Shown here: positions 30,001-41,107 of the stretch, in pieces
Numbering within the stretch: position 1 is the stretch's first letter
Layout: every line of letters begins with the position of its first letter
Assembly (NCBI GenBank): GCA_030141605.1
Contig: JAQGDQ010000058.1
Span: 508,352-568,351, forward strand
DNA length: 60,000 nucleotides
Direction of reading: 5' to 3'
DNA from: Tubiluchus corallicola
Taxonomy: Eukaryota; Priapulida; Priapulimorpha; Priapulimorphida; Tubiluchidae
Notes under the pieces: model-generated
What the model was told of the DNA's origin: nothing
The model's database searches: none
What the model saw: only the letters and a program-made list of their open reading frames with translations
Position numbers and translations under genes: made by a program

Positions 30001-33000
30001 CGGTCATTACAAATCCATTTTTCTTACAAGTTTCAATACAATGTGTTCAAATGCGAATTCAAAAGGGCTAAAACTCAGAAGTAAACAGTAACGCGTTCTT
30101 CCAAGTTTTTCTCTTTCTCTAAACAGCACACTCTTAAGTATGCTTTTGAGTGTCTCCTGAAAGGTTCTATAGCACCTTGAGACTCCGGACGATAAGCGCC
30201 AGACTTGTACTGTGTAATGCACAATTGATGCATCACTTGCTGAAAGAATTACATGTACTAAAGGGCTAGTATAGAACAGTATAGAAGGACAGCAATGGTT
30301 TACAGATCTTTCCAGCTAATCTTACAGTATTTTCAGACGCAGATCAAATTATAGAACGGGTTTTAGTGATATTTATTTTATACGTGCACGATTCCAGGAA
30401 TTTGAAACGCTCTTCCTGCCACTGTTAGATCAGCGTTTACGTAACAAGTTACTGGACTTAGCATATGAAGGTCATCCACTGAAATACAATCCCAAAGTTG
30501 ATGTGAACTTAGTTTCCCTGGAAACTTCCACCTCAAAGACTTCCTCGTCTGATACTTTATCTTCCTACCGTTCCTCGGTGCCACAGCAATGTTTTAAGTT
30601 CTCGCAAACATTCACTCGGGACACTCGCTGCAAGTCGCTACAGTATATAAACAAGCATGAAAAACATGGAGAATGGGTGAATTTTAAGTGATTCAGCGGC
30701 GATTCCGGAAAATGTATCATTGTGCTACAAACAAAACTATAAGAACTTGTCTAGTAGATCCTTACAAAGAAGACTTATACGGAAGGATATGTGCACTATA
30801 TCAAGATTTATTGCGAAGCTCAAACATAGTTACAATAACAACGCTAGTTATAATAAAAGTCACAAGTATAAAATAACAAATATGAAACCGTGTGTTAACT
30901 TTGCTTTACATGTTGTGTTATAGAGCAAAATTTTTATAACTCTTTTACTTACATAAAAAAAACAAATTATTTTAGTGTCTTGTATCTAATTCTAACATAA
31001 ACACGAAAACTGAATAAATTAAATAAAAATCAAGTAAGTTAGCCCAGCTGAACTATTCAACTATACTACTGCACGTTCAGACAGTCATACTCAACCAATG
31101 AAATTCTATTTTTGCTATACAGTATCTGGAATATCTTGTTGCAGTGCATTAAATTCTGATTTATGGCGATTCACAGCGGCTATTCTAATATTTTTATCAC
31201 CCCAACCACACAAAACAACCAAAAAAAAACACCCACCACCACCCACAACCCCAAACACAATTTAGCAGGACACATTCTACAAGTACCCGGCAGTAATAAA
31301 TAATAGTACAGTGTAATAATAAAACACTAGAAAACCTCCCTTTAAGCAGACAGCACGATGTTTATTCATTTTTAATGGGTTCAGCTGTTATGTGGCCTCC
31401 CGCATGCTCTGACCCAACGATGACACTTGTCTAAGTCTTGTTTTGGGTTGGAGAAACTTTATAAGTCACATGGCTGGTCATGTGAGTAAAACCCCAACAA
31501 TACAAGAACAGTCTCATTGGTCATTGCAGGTGGATCCCCATTCGTTGAGTGACGTTCTGCGATCTATGTATTGACTATTGATATACAGTTCTCGTCCATT
31601 GTCCGTAAATTTTAGTCAGGACGACGCGTGAAATTCAACGTATTGATCAGCTAGCGTAGCCTGAGTTAATTTTTTTAATCGTTTTTATGGCTAATCACAT
31701 AACGAAAGCTATATCGTTTTTAAAAGATTTCAAAAGCCATAAAAATTGCCCGAAATGGTAGGTTTGAGATCGGAGCATACAAACTTCAAATATAATAGAA
31801 ATGAAGTCGAAAATTACAGCAAAACATTACGGAGCAGAAAAATTAAACATGTAAACAATTTAACCAGTAATCCGCGTAAGATATTCCTATATTTTCAACA
31901 CCATTAGAGGTTCCGGTCAGCAAATGGACGACACATTTATAGTAAGTTAGAGCTACTACTAGGAGGGGATAAAAATCACTTAATTATAGGATAGGTTTAA
32001 TAGATTTCAGGTCTGTGTGAATGGCAGTCAAACACCAGCATTTAATTTTTCAATGTCCATTGAAATTGTTTAGAGATACGAGAGTGAACTTGAACGCGAC
32101 TTAGAAAATCATGATATTCGGACTATACGTAGAAAGAGAGATACTAGTGTAATTAAAATGTGTATAGATATTAAAGAAAGCGTATTGTTTAGTATACAAA
32201 TAATAACATTTGTATTATGTTATAGAATATAAACGTGTATAACATTATACGCAAATGTGGGATAATATTTAAATAGAATTAGTAATAATACTACAGACTT
32301 TCTAGCTTGTGTCGTAAACCATAGTACTGTAAAAATTAACTGTGAAGAATTTAATGTAAAAATTTATTTGATGTATGAAATGTAAACATTCATTTGAGAT
32401 TTCTGTACTTACGTGCCCTGCAAATAGATGTGGTGTCGCGGTTTTGCAATCTGAAATTATATTGCTGAAGAATATCTCTCACACTAATGAAATACAATAC
32501 AGGTCAATACTGATAGAGACAGATGCTTTACTTACTTTACGATTGCGTGTACAAACGATTCAAATTAGCAGACTAGACATTAACACTTACATATAGTTTT
32601 TAACCTGGTTTCCAGCCTTATTTCTAGGGCCAGTATCAGGATTTCTGGGAAGGCACAGGTAATCGCCTCCACCGCCGTGGTCATTCCAGTGTGCACATCC
32701 TGCCACACCTTTAATAACAAATTGACACAAGAGAAATTTCTACATCAACCCAGTTTGAAAACTACTTCTACCGTAATTTCAAAAAGTAAAAATAAAAACG
32801 ATAAAGAGAACAAGCAGTATTTTGTGCTTCAAATACTGCCCTGTTCACTGTTCTTCACTGTGCTAGCTTGCACTTACCTTCATACACAAGCTCTGCTCCA
32901 GTAGGACAGGCTCTCCGTCCCCATCTGATGTACGTTGCATCACCTTTGCCTCCTCGTGAATTTGGAACTGGAAAATATAACAGCAAACTGCATTGATATT

Positions 33001-35978
33001 ACCGCAGATCAACGTAAGTCTGACTTCATCATTGCCCACTGATAAAATGCGTCTTCAAAGCCTTATACGTCTAAGTTTTGTGTATCTAACTGCTTACGAA
33101 CATTATTAGTGCTACTATTGCTATTGTTCTTCTTGCTTCTTCTCGGCCACCATCACCACAGTCGCCAGCACCAGCACCGCCGCCACTAACGCCACCACCA
33201 GCACCGCCGCCACTAACGCCACAACCACACCACCTTTAGTACTACCACTCCACTACTACTACGACTAGAACTACAACTTAACACTAGAGCTAGTACTATT
33301 GTTGGTGTTGCCACTATCACTTTACGAACTGTAAAAGATAACAAATTCGATGAAAATAATAATTTAAGCAATTAAAGTCTCACATTTTTTTAAAATATCG
33401 GACTTCACTGACTGCAAAAATTGCCTTTTCTCCTCTTTAGCGAATAACTGATGCTTGTTGCTAACATCGTTGACATTTTCAACGTTCCTTGCTGGTCCTG
33501 ATGCTCCGTGTAGACCCTTCAACGTAAACAAACAGCATAGTATTAGTGTATCAAGGTTTTTACAATTATATTATTACTGAAACTATTATTACAGCAGCAA
33601 TGATATTACCACAACGCTGGTTAGAACTGACAAAAAATGAGTGAACCACAACTTTGGTTAGAACTGACGAAAATGAGTGGCGGTAAGCAAACAAATTGAT
33701 GTATATATATGTATATATATGTATATATCCCATCTTACTGGTAAAAAACAATTATTGATATACCCATAGACACAATATAAATGTACATGTACTGTAAACA
33801 ATGTACGAGTGTCTCGAGTCCAGTATTTCGTTTGTATTTGCATTATTCCGTTTTTTATTTCTTTAAACAAAGAAAGTAATATGTTTGAAAATATGTAGTC
33901 GCAAATGATGAAAACATTTGAGAACATTTATGTCGAATTAGATAAACTTCCGAAAAGAACTACGAAGAGACTACTACTTCTGCTGCACCTTATTTAAAGC
34001 ACTTTAGCCAGTAATTAGTATATGCATTTCCAATGTTAAATATTTGGACAGCTATGTTCAAATATTATTTCAAATACAAGAAAGAGTCATGGATTTGTTA
34101 GAAGTGGCCTCATAAAAAACGCCGGAAGCTAAGTCAAGTGTACCGCTCCTATCTCAGCAACCAATTCATCGGAGAGGGAAATCTCGTGTTGAAAGTCTCT
34201 CACAACTCGTCGTAATAACGGTCAGTAGAACTAACACACCGGAAAAATTCTCAAAGACTGCTTTTTATTCAGATTCAGGCGCTCAGTAAGTTTGGTACCT
34301 TGGTACAGGTAAACTTGGTCCTAGTAGTTTTGTTACGAGGAAATTTTAGTGCCGGGAAAATTTGCTACTAGAAACGTTTGGTACAGTGCTAGTTTGGCAC
34401 TGGGAAAACTGGGTACAGGGAAATATGTTTCTGGTAAATACAGTACCTCCGAAGTATTTTTGGTGCAAGTAAATCTGGTATAAAGTAAAAATGGTACGTT
34501 GCAGGTTTGATGCTGGGAAAGTTTAGTATTGGTACTTTACTCGTACCAAATTTACCCATGCATGTCGGTACCAAACTTACTTCCTACATCGGGACTGTTT
34601 GACACCTAGCCTACGTGATCTTTCATGATTAAACTATAGACTAGACTTTGAAAGGCTTTAGTACTGTACATTTTATTCAATAAAAAAATATGTAGCACAC
34701 TCAGTGACCTAAGACACTGACTGCCGAAGATATTTTGAAACTAAGTCTTGGTCACATGGCCAATTCTGAGTTCTGATTCTGACTACAGCCACAGATCATT
34801 AGCTGATAAAGCACATGTCTCCAATGTAAAAAGAAGGCTACGACAATTGATTGCAGCTAATTATATTCGAAGTTCCTTCGTAATGCGGTTTACTTAAATG
34901 AAAGTTTACTGCACATGCGCAATCAGTATTTTTATTCCGAGTGATAACTGACTGACTGTTCATTTTGCTGTTGTAGTATTGAATGACTTGATGACCAGTG
35001 ATGACGGTTTTAATTCAGTTAAAATACTGATCTTCAACCTCTGACAGAATGTCAATACTTCAATGTTCTAGGGAATTTAATAACCTGGGGACCTTGTGGG
35101 CCTATTGGTCCCATTGGTCCTTGTGGTCCTTCTCTTCCGTCTCGTCCATCACGGCCTGAAGGTCCCTGAGGTCCTCGAAGAATATCTGAAACGTGAATAA
35201 TGTGTCCTTATAGGTTATAGGTTTTATTATTGACTTAGAAATAAAAGTTATGCGGCTTCCAATTATGCAGTAAAAATAACTTCAAACGTTAAAATATGGT
35301 ATACCTGCCAATGATTGTATCATCATTCCTTCAAAAATATCTTTTGCTATTATTTCCGTTTCCTTAATATTTCGTTTTCTTCTACTGGAGCTAGATACCA
35401 ACTCAGCTTTATTGTCAGAAATAGCCAACTTTTTCAGCCCGTAAGAGAAATCGGTAAGAGAGATCTACAAGGTTAATTTCTATTAGTTACTTTAATTACT
35501 GTAACCAGTTAATTTGCAATAAAGCTCTAAAGTTGGGTTTGCGAGCATTTGAATTAGCCTATATTTTTCTATCCCATGCATAAAAAATTCAGCTCGTCGA
35601 CTTTGTTGTTTGTCCCGTTTATGTCGTCAGTTTTCATTCAGTCATTCCCTTGTTTGATACTTTTAAAACTTGTGGCTGTTACAAACCATGTTATTGCCTG
35701 CCAATTATCCTCAATGGTCAATCATAATTATAGCCATCATACAGGTTATTATGTCTATATCTCACCTTTTGTTCTTGTAAGTGAGCGATCAGTGCACTCA
35801 ATTCAGCTATCTCGTTTTTGATAATATGCCCATCATACGCGAAGTAAGCTCCTAGGGCGGTAACAAGCATTACTGTAAGAACTGTCAAAAACAACTGCCC
35901 TATACTTGAGTTACGATTTTTTGTGCAGACCGAGAGGAGCTCCTGTTTTTGAGTCGTCAATACTTCGAAACTTTTCAT
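27052..35978 (-). CDS. Type II transmembrane short-chain collagen (C4-like), nine exons
   Basis: Exons in transcript order: 35978-35766, 35464-35305, 35185-35085, 33516-33384, 32967-32878, 32699-32591, 28690-28585, 27831-27755 and 27247-27052. All have GT/AG junctions and every phase matches, giving 394 residues. Order: cytoplasmic N-terminus; membrane anchor about 27-49 (LFLTVLTVMLVTALGAYFAY); coiled-coil-like 50-75; furin-type site RRKR at 99-102; 13 uninterrupted Gly-X-Y triplets at 129-167; a charged linker; then a Cys-rich domain of about 190 residues (YIRWGRRACP, GDYLCLPRNPDT, GVCAVC, VPGWRHCPNNWTVEYKG, SSYVCLDEKP, CGSMPCP, ending ITCVVCTK). That domain is typical of proteins annotated as short-chain collagen C4-like in sponges, cnidarians and other marine invertebrates. 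Likely role: a trimeric cell-surface collagen that furin-type cleavage may release to the matrix. Intron 6 (28691-32590) holds a gypsy relic and intron 3 a word array. Confidence 0.9.
28780..29920 (-). mobile_element. Ty3/gypsy-like retroelement pol relic (RT and RNase H parts)
   Basis: Leftward translation in shifting frames gives, in pol order, a pre-RT segment (YRVNLLKPDHLQKEVKYML near 29850-29795), a degraded palm with HIDDVVV in place of YIDD (near 29460), a post-RT piece ending in an ADYFHKYCHNFS- and LTNLLSKNAKF-like stretch (near 29300-29215), an RNase H start (DASDFGIGV-like near 29120) and a NKMKNK motif near 28885. Many stops and frameshifts; no integrase or LTR is visible. It sits in intron 6 of the collagen gene, on the same strand, and ends about 90 bases before exon 7. 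Leftward frames up to about 30590 may belong to it. Confidence 0.78.
30600..32590 (-). other. Intron 6 of the collagen gene, upstream part
   Basis: No coding content recognised. An A/C-rich low-complexity patch lies at 31200-31260. Small frames at 30503-30923 and 32375-32596 have no supporting features. Confidence 0.45.
33130..33270. repeat. CAC/CGC trinucleotide-rich patch in collagen intron 4
   Basis: The patch contains a direct duplication of about 27 bp (CACCAGCACCGCCGCCACTA repeated at about 33170 and 33197), followed by CCAC/TAC-type repeats. It is intronic with no coding interpretation. Confidence 0.6.
34281..34590. repeat. Inverted array of degenerate GGTAC..GGGAAA units
   Basis: A run of 15-19 bp imperfect units (TTTGGTACAGTGCTAG, TTTGGCACTGGGAAAA, CTGGGTACAGGGAAAT and similar) bounded by inverted ends: GTAAGTTTGGTACC on the left near 34287 and GGTACCAAACTTAC on the right near 34567. 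The last three units are reversed relative to the rest, so the array can fold back. It lies in intron 3 of the collagen gene. Confidence 0.65.
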
Positions 35979-37980
35979 CTAAGTAACCACACAATTATAA
36001 TTATTAGTTTTTAGTTTCATGCAGATGTCCTTAAGCTAGTTGTCATATTGCATTAGAAATAAGTTTCAGAGAAGAGAAACTGATAAAGACAATACAAGTG
36101 ATTTTATATTTAGGCCCATGACCAAGTGAGTGATAGTGTTTATTTTTAACCATTTGGCAATTGTAATAAACTGGCAAATACAGGTATTTAGGCCCTACTA
36201 ACTTAGGTATACGACTATAAACATGTATTTAATAACAAAAATTACAAACGGCATTACACAGTTTTCCAAGCGCAAATGTCTCAAAATCGAACCTGGAACT
36301 AACTTGTACTTGTTTAACCTGGTTAGAATGACACTAACTTGCAGACAAATCCTCCTCTTTCCGAAGAGCTATAACATTTCCTCTGAAAATCAGAATTTGC
36401 TCTGAATGTTTTTCATACATGGTGCTCAGTCAAGTTTAGAAAAAAGTAATAGCGAATAAATACGCATTTTGCCCGTTTTCACCTCCTCCCATTGTCCAGG
36501 AGCATGCGCCGCAAATCAAAATGCATCTTGCTTGTCCCTGTTCACTTTCGTGGAAAACTGTTAAGTAGCTTTTGCGCAATTGTCTAACTGCTTATATAAC
36601 AGACAAAAAACAACCAACAAACAAACAGCGTAGAAGCATAACTTCCTTGCCACATAACTAAGCTAATTATCACCACTATATAACCCTAACTCTCACCTCA
36701 TATTTTATGAGTGTGTCATTTTTCCTAATATTTTTGGTCCTTTCTTCCTGTGCCATTTTTTCAGTTGATACTTTTCCTTTGCCATTTTTACCTGAGACAT
36801 TTTACCTGTGCCATTTTTACCGTGTTAAACAGAATGGTTCAAGCAGGAACTCGGTTCCATGTTTCTTACTGTCACGTTATTAAAATCCTTGCAGTTGTTT
36901 TGACCATATAAAAAGACAAACTCGGAGTGCAATATAGACGTGCTTTGTTAACAGAGATAATTTGAGACAAAACAGCCTAATAAATGCTTAATTCTACTTA
37001 CGTTATTAATTGCTATCATCATTCATTACAGTCACTCAGGTCAGAACCGGCAGCCATTTGAAACCATTACTGTAATATCATGGCAATGCATCAATCTTGT
37101 GCTAGCTGAACACGCTGTATTGTACTTGAAACAATGTAGAACAATCAGATTTATTTTCTACGAATAATACCGCCTGGGCTGCATAAAAATTCAATGTCAT
37201 CTCACGTTTTAAGGATGTTTGCATTTAACTGCAAAAGTGTAAAATGTTGTATTATTCTTAAATTAAGACGCGTTTTTATGTAAATTATGTTTGTGACCTT
37301 TTGACACCTATTGTCGACGGCAAGGATGAGTCTATTGAACATTAGGATGGTAAATCCAAAATCCGACCACGTCTCTTGAGTCTTGAATTCAAAATGGCGG
37401 ATCATAAATCCACCGACTCGGTCAGTATTTTCGAAATTCATTCTAGTGTATTCTTGTTTAATTTCGTGACAATCTGCATTGAATTGCTGCAACTGCGTGT
37501 CCCCGAGCCCAGGCTTTTTCGAAAATAATGTTTTCGCCGCCATCTTGAATTTAAATCGCAGATGGTCGATCGATGCGAAAGTACAGTATAGAGTCCTCTA
37601 CCAATAATTGTACAATTGTGCCATTTGTACTGTTGGATATTAGTAGGTTACACACACCGGTTGTTGTTAACAACGTACATACGTATATAATGTACATAAT
37701 TTATATAAATTTCAAAAATTATCGGTTTGATTTGACTCAGTCATGTCTACATTCAAGGATTTTCTGGACCAATCTAGTATTTTTTATAAGTTCTGCATGT
37801 TGCAACGAATTTAAATACACAAGCTTCTCATTAGGAGACATAATACTGAAAATTAGAAAAAAATCAGAGAGAATGCCAAAACGTTCTCTCTTATATAAGT
37901 ATACAGTGAGCATTCAGCAATTACTTACAGTTCATTCTCTAGTCTACTTTATTTAAAGAACTTTCGTTTTCTGCAGCTAT
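35979..37980. other. 5' flank of the collagen gene and intergenic region
   Basis: AT-rich, no gene recognised. A 113-codon leftward frame at 37202-37543 begins beside a short inverted pair (TTGAATTCAAAATGGCGG near 37382 against CCGCCATCTTGAATTTAA near 37538) and is more likely part of a small mobile element than a gene. The collagen promoter should lie just right of 35978; no TATA box is evident. Confidence 0.45.
36711..36824 (+). repeat. Degenerate short-unit array, second copy of the GTGCCATTTTTACC type
   Basis: Six or so imperfect units such as TGTGCCATTTTTTCAG, TTTGCCATTTTTACCTG, AGACATTTTACC and TGTGCCATTTTTACC. Same word and orientation as the array at 18491-18594, 18 kb away. Confidence 0.7.
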
Positions 37981-37984
37981 TTTT

Positions 37985-38455
37985 TCGGCTTATGATATCT
38001 GCCGATTTCAATTGCTAATTCATGAGTACTTATATAAAATCTTGATGAAGTAGTTTTGACATGTTTCAGAATTTGTGTTCTGAGTTTATTACAATCTTTA
38101 TTCGGCGCATCGAGGCTCATTTTCTCTTGCTTGTACTATCTATGCCGAATTTAAAGTTTATCATTGATGGTTTTGATAATTTTTTGTTAAATGTACCTGG
38201 TGCTTCCCAAACATGTCCAAAACCAAATAATAAAATAACAGTTTTGATGAAAGTGAGCCACGAAAGTCCACTACCTTCGCTAACGTTTTTAGAAAGATTA
38301 GAAGCAATGTTATTGGAGCTGTTATCTGGCTCTTCCAAAAGATGGAGCCACAAATTCCGACAATTTTTAATTGCATTAACAGACAACGGAATTTGATCTA
38401 ATTCATCCCTTACATCATTTATAACTATTTTAAAACAAACATTCAGCAACAAACG
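37985..38455 (-). mobile_element. Non-LTR retrotransposon C-terminal relic
   Basis: The leftward frame 38452-38117 plus a continuation to 37985 reads as a LINE ORF2 post-RT region: FGFGHVWEAPGTFNKKL, NKLRTQILKHVKT and RFYISTHELAIEIGRYHKPK. The last is the characteristic 'KLR.S.H.LAIE.GRY.KP' C-terminal motif of many LINEs. Truncated on both sides; the overlapping rightward frame is a shadow. Confidence 0.72.
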
Positions 38456-38696
38456 AACACATTTAGACTAATGCTTTTAGACTTGATCACATCATTACAT
38501 GATTCTAAATTAGATCTGTTTATTTTTCTTTGTCAATTGCAAGAATGTGCTATATGGTAACCATGTATTTGAAGCATACAAACATGTAGGAAGCGATGTG
38601 GAATTTTATATTGGTTTGCAGAGATTAAGAACTGTTTTAATTTTTATACATCTTTTTCGCTATTTTTTGGGATTTTAAAGATGTCTTCGTTATTCG

Positions 38697-38873
38697 CAGT
38701 TGTTGTTATTGTTATTGTCGTTCTCGCCGCTGCCGCCGCCGTTTTTGTTGTTATTGTTGTGCTTTTGCTGTTGTCATTGTTGTTGTTGTTGTTGTTGTTG
38801 TTGCTGTTGCTGTTGCTGTTGTTGTTGTTGTTGTTGTTGTTGTTGCTGTTGTTGCTGGTGCTACTGCTGTTGC
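38697..38873 (+). repeat. (GTT/CTG)n trinucleotide repeat
   Basis: About 175 bp of GTT and CTG units abutting the left arm of the foldback-like element. The Leu or Cys repeat frames across it are spurious. Confidence 0.9.
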
Positions 38874-40018
38874 TTTCGACAGTGCATATTTTCGCCAGTC
38901 TATCTTTTCGACAGTTTATCTTTTTGCCAGGGTATCTTTTTGCCAGGGTATCTTTTTGCCAGTGTATTTTTTCGCCGGTCTATCTTATCGCCAGTTTATC
39001 ATGACTAACACTGAAAACTTAACCGACCAAAAGTCACCATTGACTATTGGGTATCGACATGGTTTCATTTAAACGCTTTATGAACGGAAGATATAAGTGC
39101 TCCAGAGGTGCGCCATATATCATTGGATTTGCTATGAAATGAAGAATCCGATGCACCGCTAAAAAATCGTAAACTAATATTGCACAAAATTTGCGATATT
39201 AACCACCAAACGGTAGAAAGTAAGTATCATCAAAATCAAGTAAATACAGGGAAGCCGAGGCATAGTACTTTACTTGCTTTTTTTCGTTTGGATAGGTGGC
39301 GCTTCCTGTGGGAGTAATGGTTTATCAAAAATAAACGTATTTTGACGATTTTCGGGTCATATCTCTGGCGAGTCAAAGGGTCACGATCAGAAATTGTAAG
39401 CAAGGGTGGCTACAAACACACCAAATTTGATCAAGTAGTATTGTCTAGTTTTTGAGTTATTCCAAAAAGATGCGTATTTCGGAAACTAAACATCGCTGAA
39501 CGAAAATAACAGCAGATCCTGACTGTCAAATTTCCGACCGGACATCCTTTTTACTGACGTTTTCTGGCTAATTAAAACTGGACTCGCGGTTTTGGCGCAG
39601 TGCAACAGATTCCACGTTTCATTATAAATATATTATAATTATAAATGATATATGGCACGCCTCTGGAGCACTTGCATCTTCCGTTTATTAAGCGTTTAAA
39701 TGAAATCATGTCGATACCCAATGGTCAATGGTGACTTCTAATTCAGTTAAGTTTTCTGTGTTAGTCACATTAGACTAGTTGGCGAAAAGGTACACTGGCG
39801 GAAAGATAGACTGGCGAAAAGATGCACTGGCGGAAAGATAGACTGACGAAAAGATAGACTGACGAAAAGATAGACAGGCGAAAAGATGCACTGGTGTAAG
39901 GATGCACTAGCGAAAAGATAGACTAGCGAAAAGATGCACTGGCGAAAAGGTAGACTGGCGAAAAGACCAACTGGCGAAAATATAGACAGATAGAGTGGCG
40001 AAAAGATAACTGGTGAAG
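38874..40018. mobile_element. Foldback-like element with 16-bp tandem repeats in inverted arms
   Basis: The left arm (38881-39000) is seven direct copies of a 16-bp unit (AGTCTATCTTTTCGCC and variants). The right arm (39780-40015) is about fourteen copies of its complement (GGCGAAAAGATAGACT). Inside them the unique flanks also pair: TGACTAACACTGAAAACTTA at 39002 and its complement ending near 39768, continuing about 150 bp through GGGTATCGACATG and CTCCAGAGG to roughly 39165 and 39610. A unique core of about 450 bp (39166-39610) has no recognised coding sequence. Tandemly repeated outer arms around a unique core is the architecture of foldback (FB-type) transposons. No target duplication was identified. 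Confidence 0.8.
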
Positions 40019-40029
40019 TGGGTGATTAC

Positions 40030-40220
40030 CTTTTGATACACAGCACATTGAATACAGGTACTACTGGCCACAGACACTTCTGGACACACGCCACGTTGGA
40101 CACAGATAGTTTTGGACACACGGCATATTGGGCACAGATACTTTTGAACACATAGCAGATTGTGCATAACTACATCTGTATTATACACGTTTCATCATAC
40201 GGCATATTGGACACAGTAGT
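40030..40220. repeat. Degenerate array, unit about 32 bp (GGACACACGGCATATTGGAC type)
   Basis: Four to five imperfect copies of a unit reading TTTTGGACACACGGCATATT followed by GGGCACAGATAC. It directly follows the right arm of the foldback-like element. The 93-codon leftward frame across both (40188-39907) is repeat translation, not a gene. Confidence 0.7.
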
Positions 40221-41073
40221 TTCCTACAATACAAGTTTCGACAAAAAACGCCATACACGCGAAGTCATTGCAGTATACATGTAGCTTATATTATAAGTAG
40301 CGGCCTTATTTTAAACTTATCAGTATTTATTAGTAACTTATATTTGCCAGAAAGTAAGAACTAGGTCAGGATTTCTACATTAAAGGAAAAGCACTGCTGT
40401 TCGCTAAAATTTGCTTAAGTAGATCTAGTAGAAAATTTTTCCATTTCTGAGATTCCATCAATGTTTGTTACCGTTATGTCACAATAAAAATTACAAAAAT
40501 ACAAAGTTAAATGATATATCAGCTTTAGAAATGAAATAATTCAGAAGCCAGATCAGCTTACTTTAAAAACTTATGTTAAAAAGCCAATGTTTAACAAATA
40601 ATCAGTTTTAACTATTGACTTTTTCTTTCTATTTTTTCTGGACTTTTTCACTTTCGGTTTTTTGCACGGATCAGTAATAATTCATAATTCATAATATTCA
40701 TATAATATGTCATATAGTATTGTTACACTGCATTTATGCCAGGCAGAGGACGTCTCTTATTTGTGCCATTTTTTGATGTTGTTTGTTTGGTTTTTTATTC
40801 TTTTAATGCATCTATAAAAATAAAAGACTTTTGCGATGTAAAATCTTCAATAATAAATAACCGAATGACAAGATATTGCTTGATTTGAATGACATCAATG
40901 ATATCAATTCGTTCACTCCAAAAGATCTTATAAGCTGTAATTAAAAGTACGACTCCTATAAGTTATAACGAATGCAATAATTATTTCGGCTATTCAGTCG
41001 GTGTCACAAACCTATAATCGAACATGTGCTCACTTTCGGCACAATTTCCGCGATCAAAGAATTCTGCTGGTCG

Positions 41074-41074
<1 letters not shown>
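40221..41074. other. Intergenic; no gene seen
   Basis: AT-rich; one isolated GTGCCATTTTTTG word near 40757 matches the 18.5 and 36.7 kb arrays. Nothing else recognised. Confidence 0.4.

Positions 41075-41107
<33 letters not shown>
41075..41107. repeat. (TA)n microsatellite at the 3' end of a LINE fragment
   Basis: About 30 bp of TA repeat directly beyond the 3' end of the leftward LINE fragment. It could be the tail of the element or its insertion target. Confidence 0.85.

Noticed and set aside
37202-37543. 113-codon leftward frame starting MAAKTLFSKKPGLGD
   Set aside because: Starts inside a short inverted-repeat pair and resembles no family I know; chance frame or mobile-element fragment.
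38681-39008. Leu-rich or Cys-rich frames ending in a Phe/Ser-rich tail
   Set aside because: Translation of (GTT)n followed by the 16-bp foldback arm repeats.
39907-40188. 93-codon Cys-containing leftward frame, looked like a small secreted protein
   Set aside because: Its Cys periodicity comes from the 32-bp DNA repeat, and its end comes from the foldback arm.
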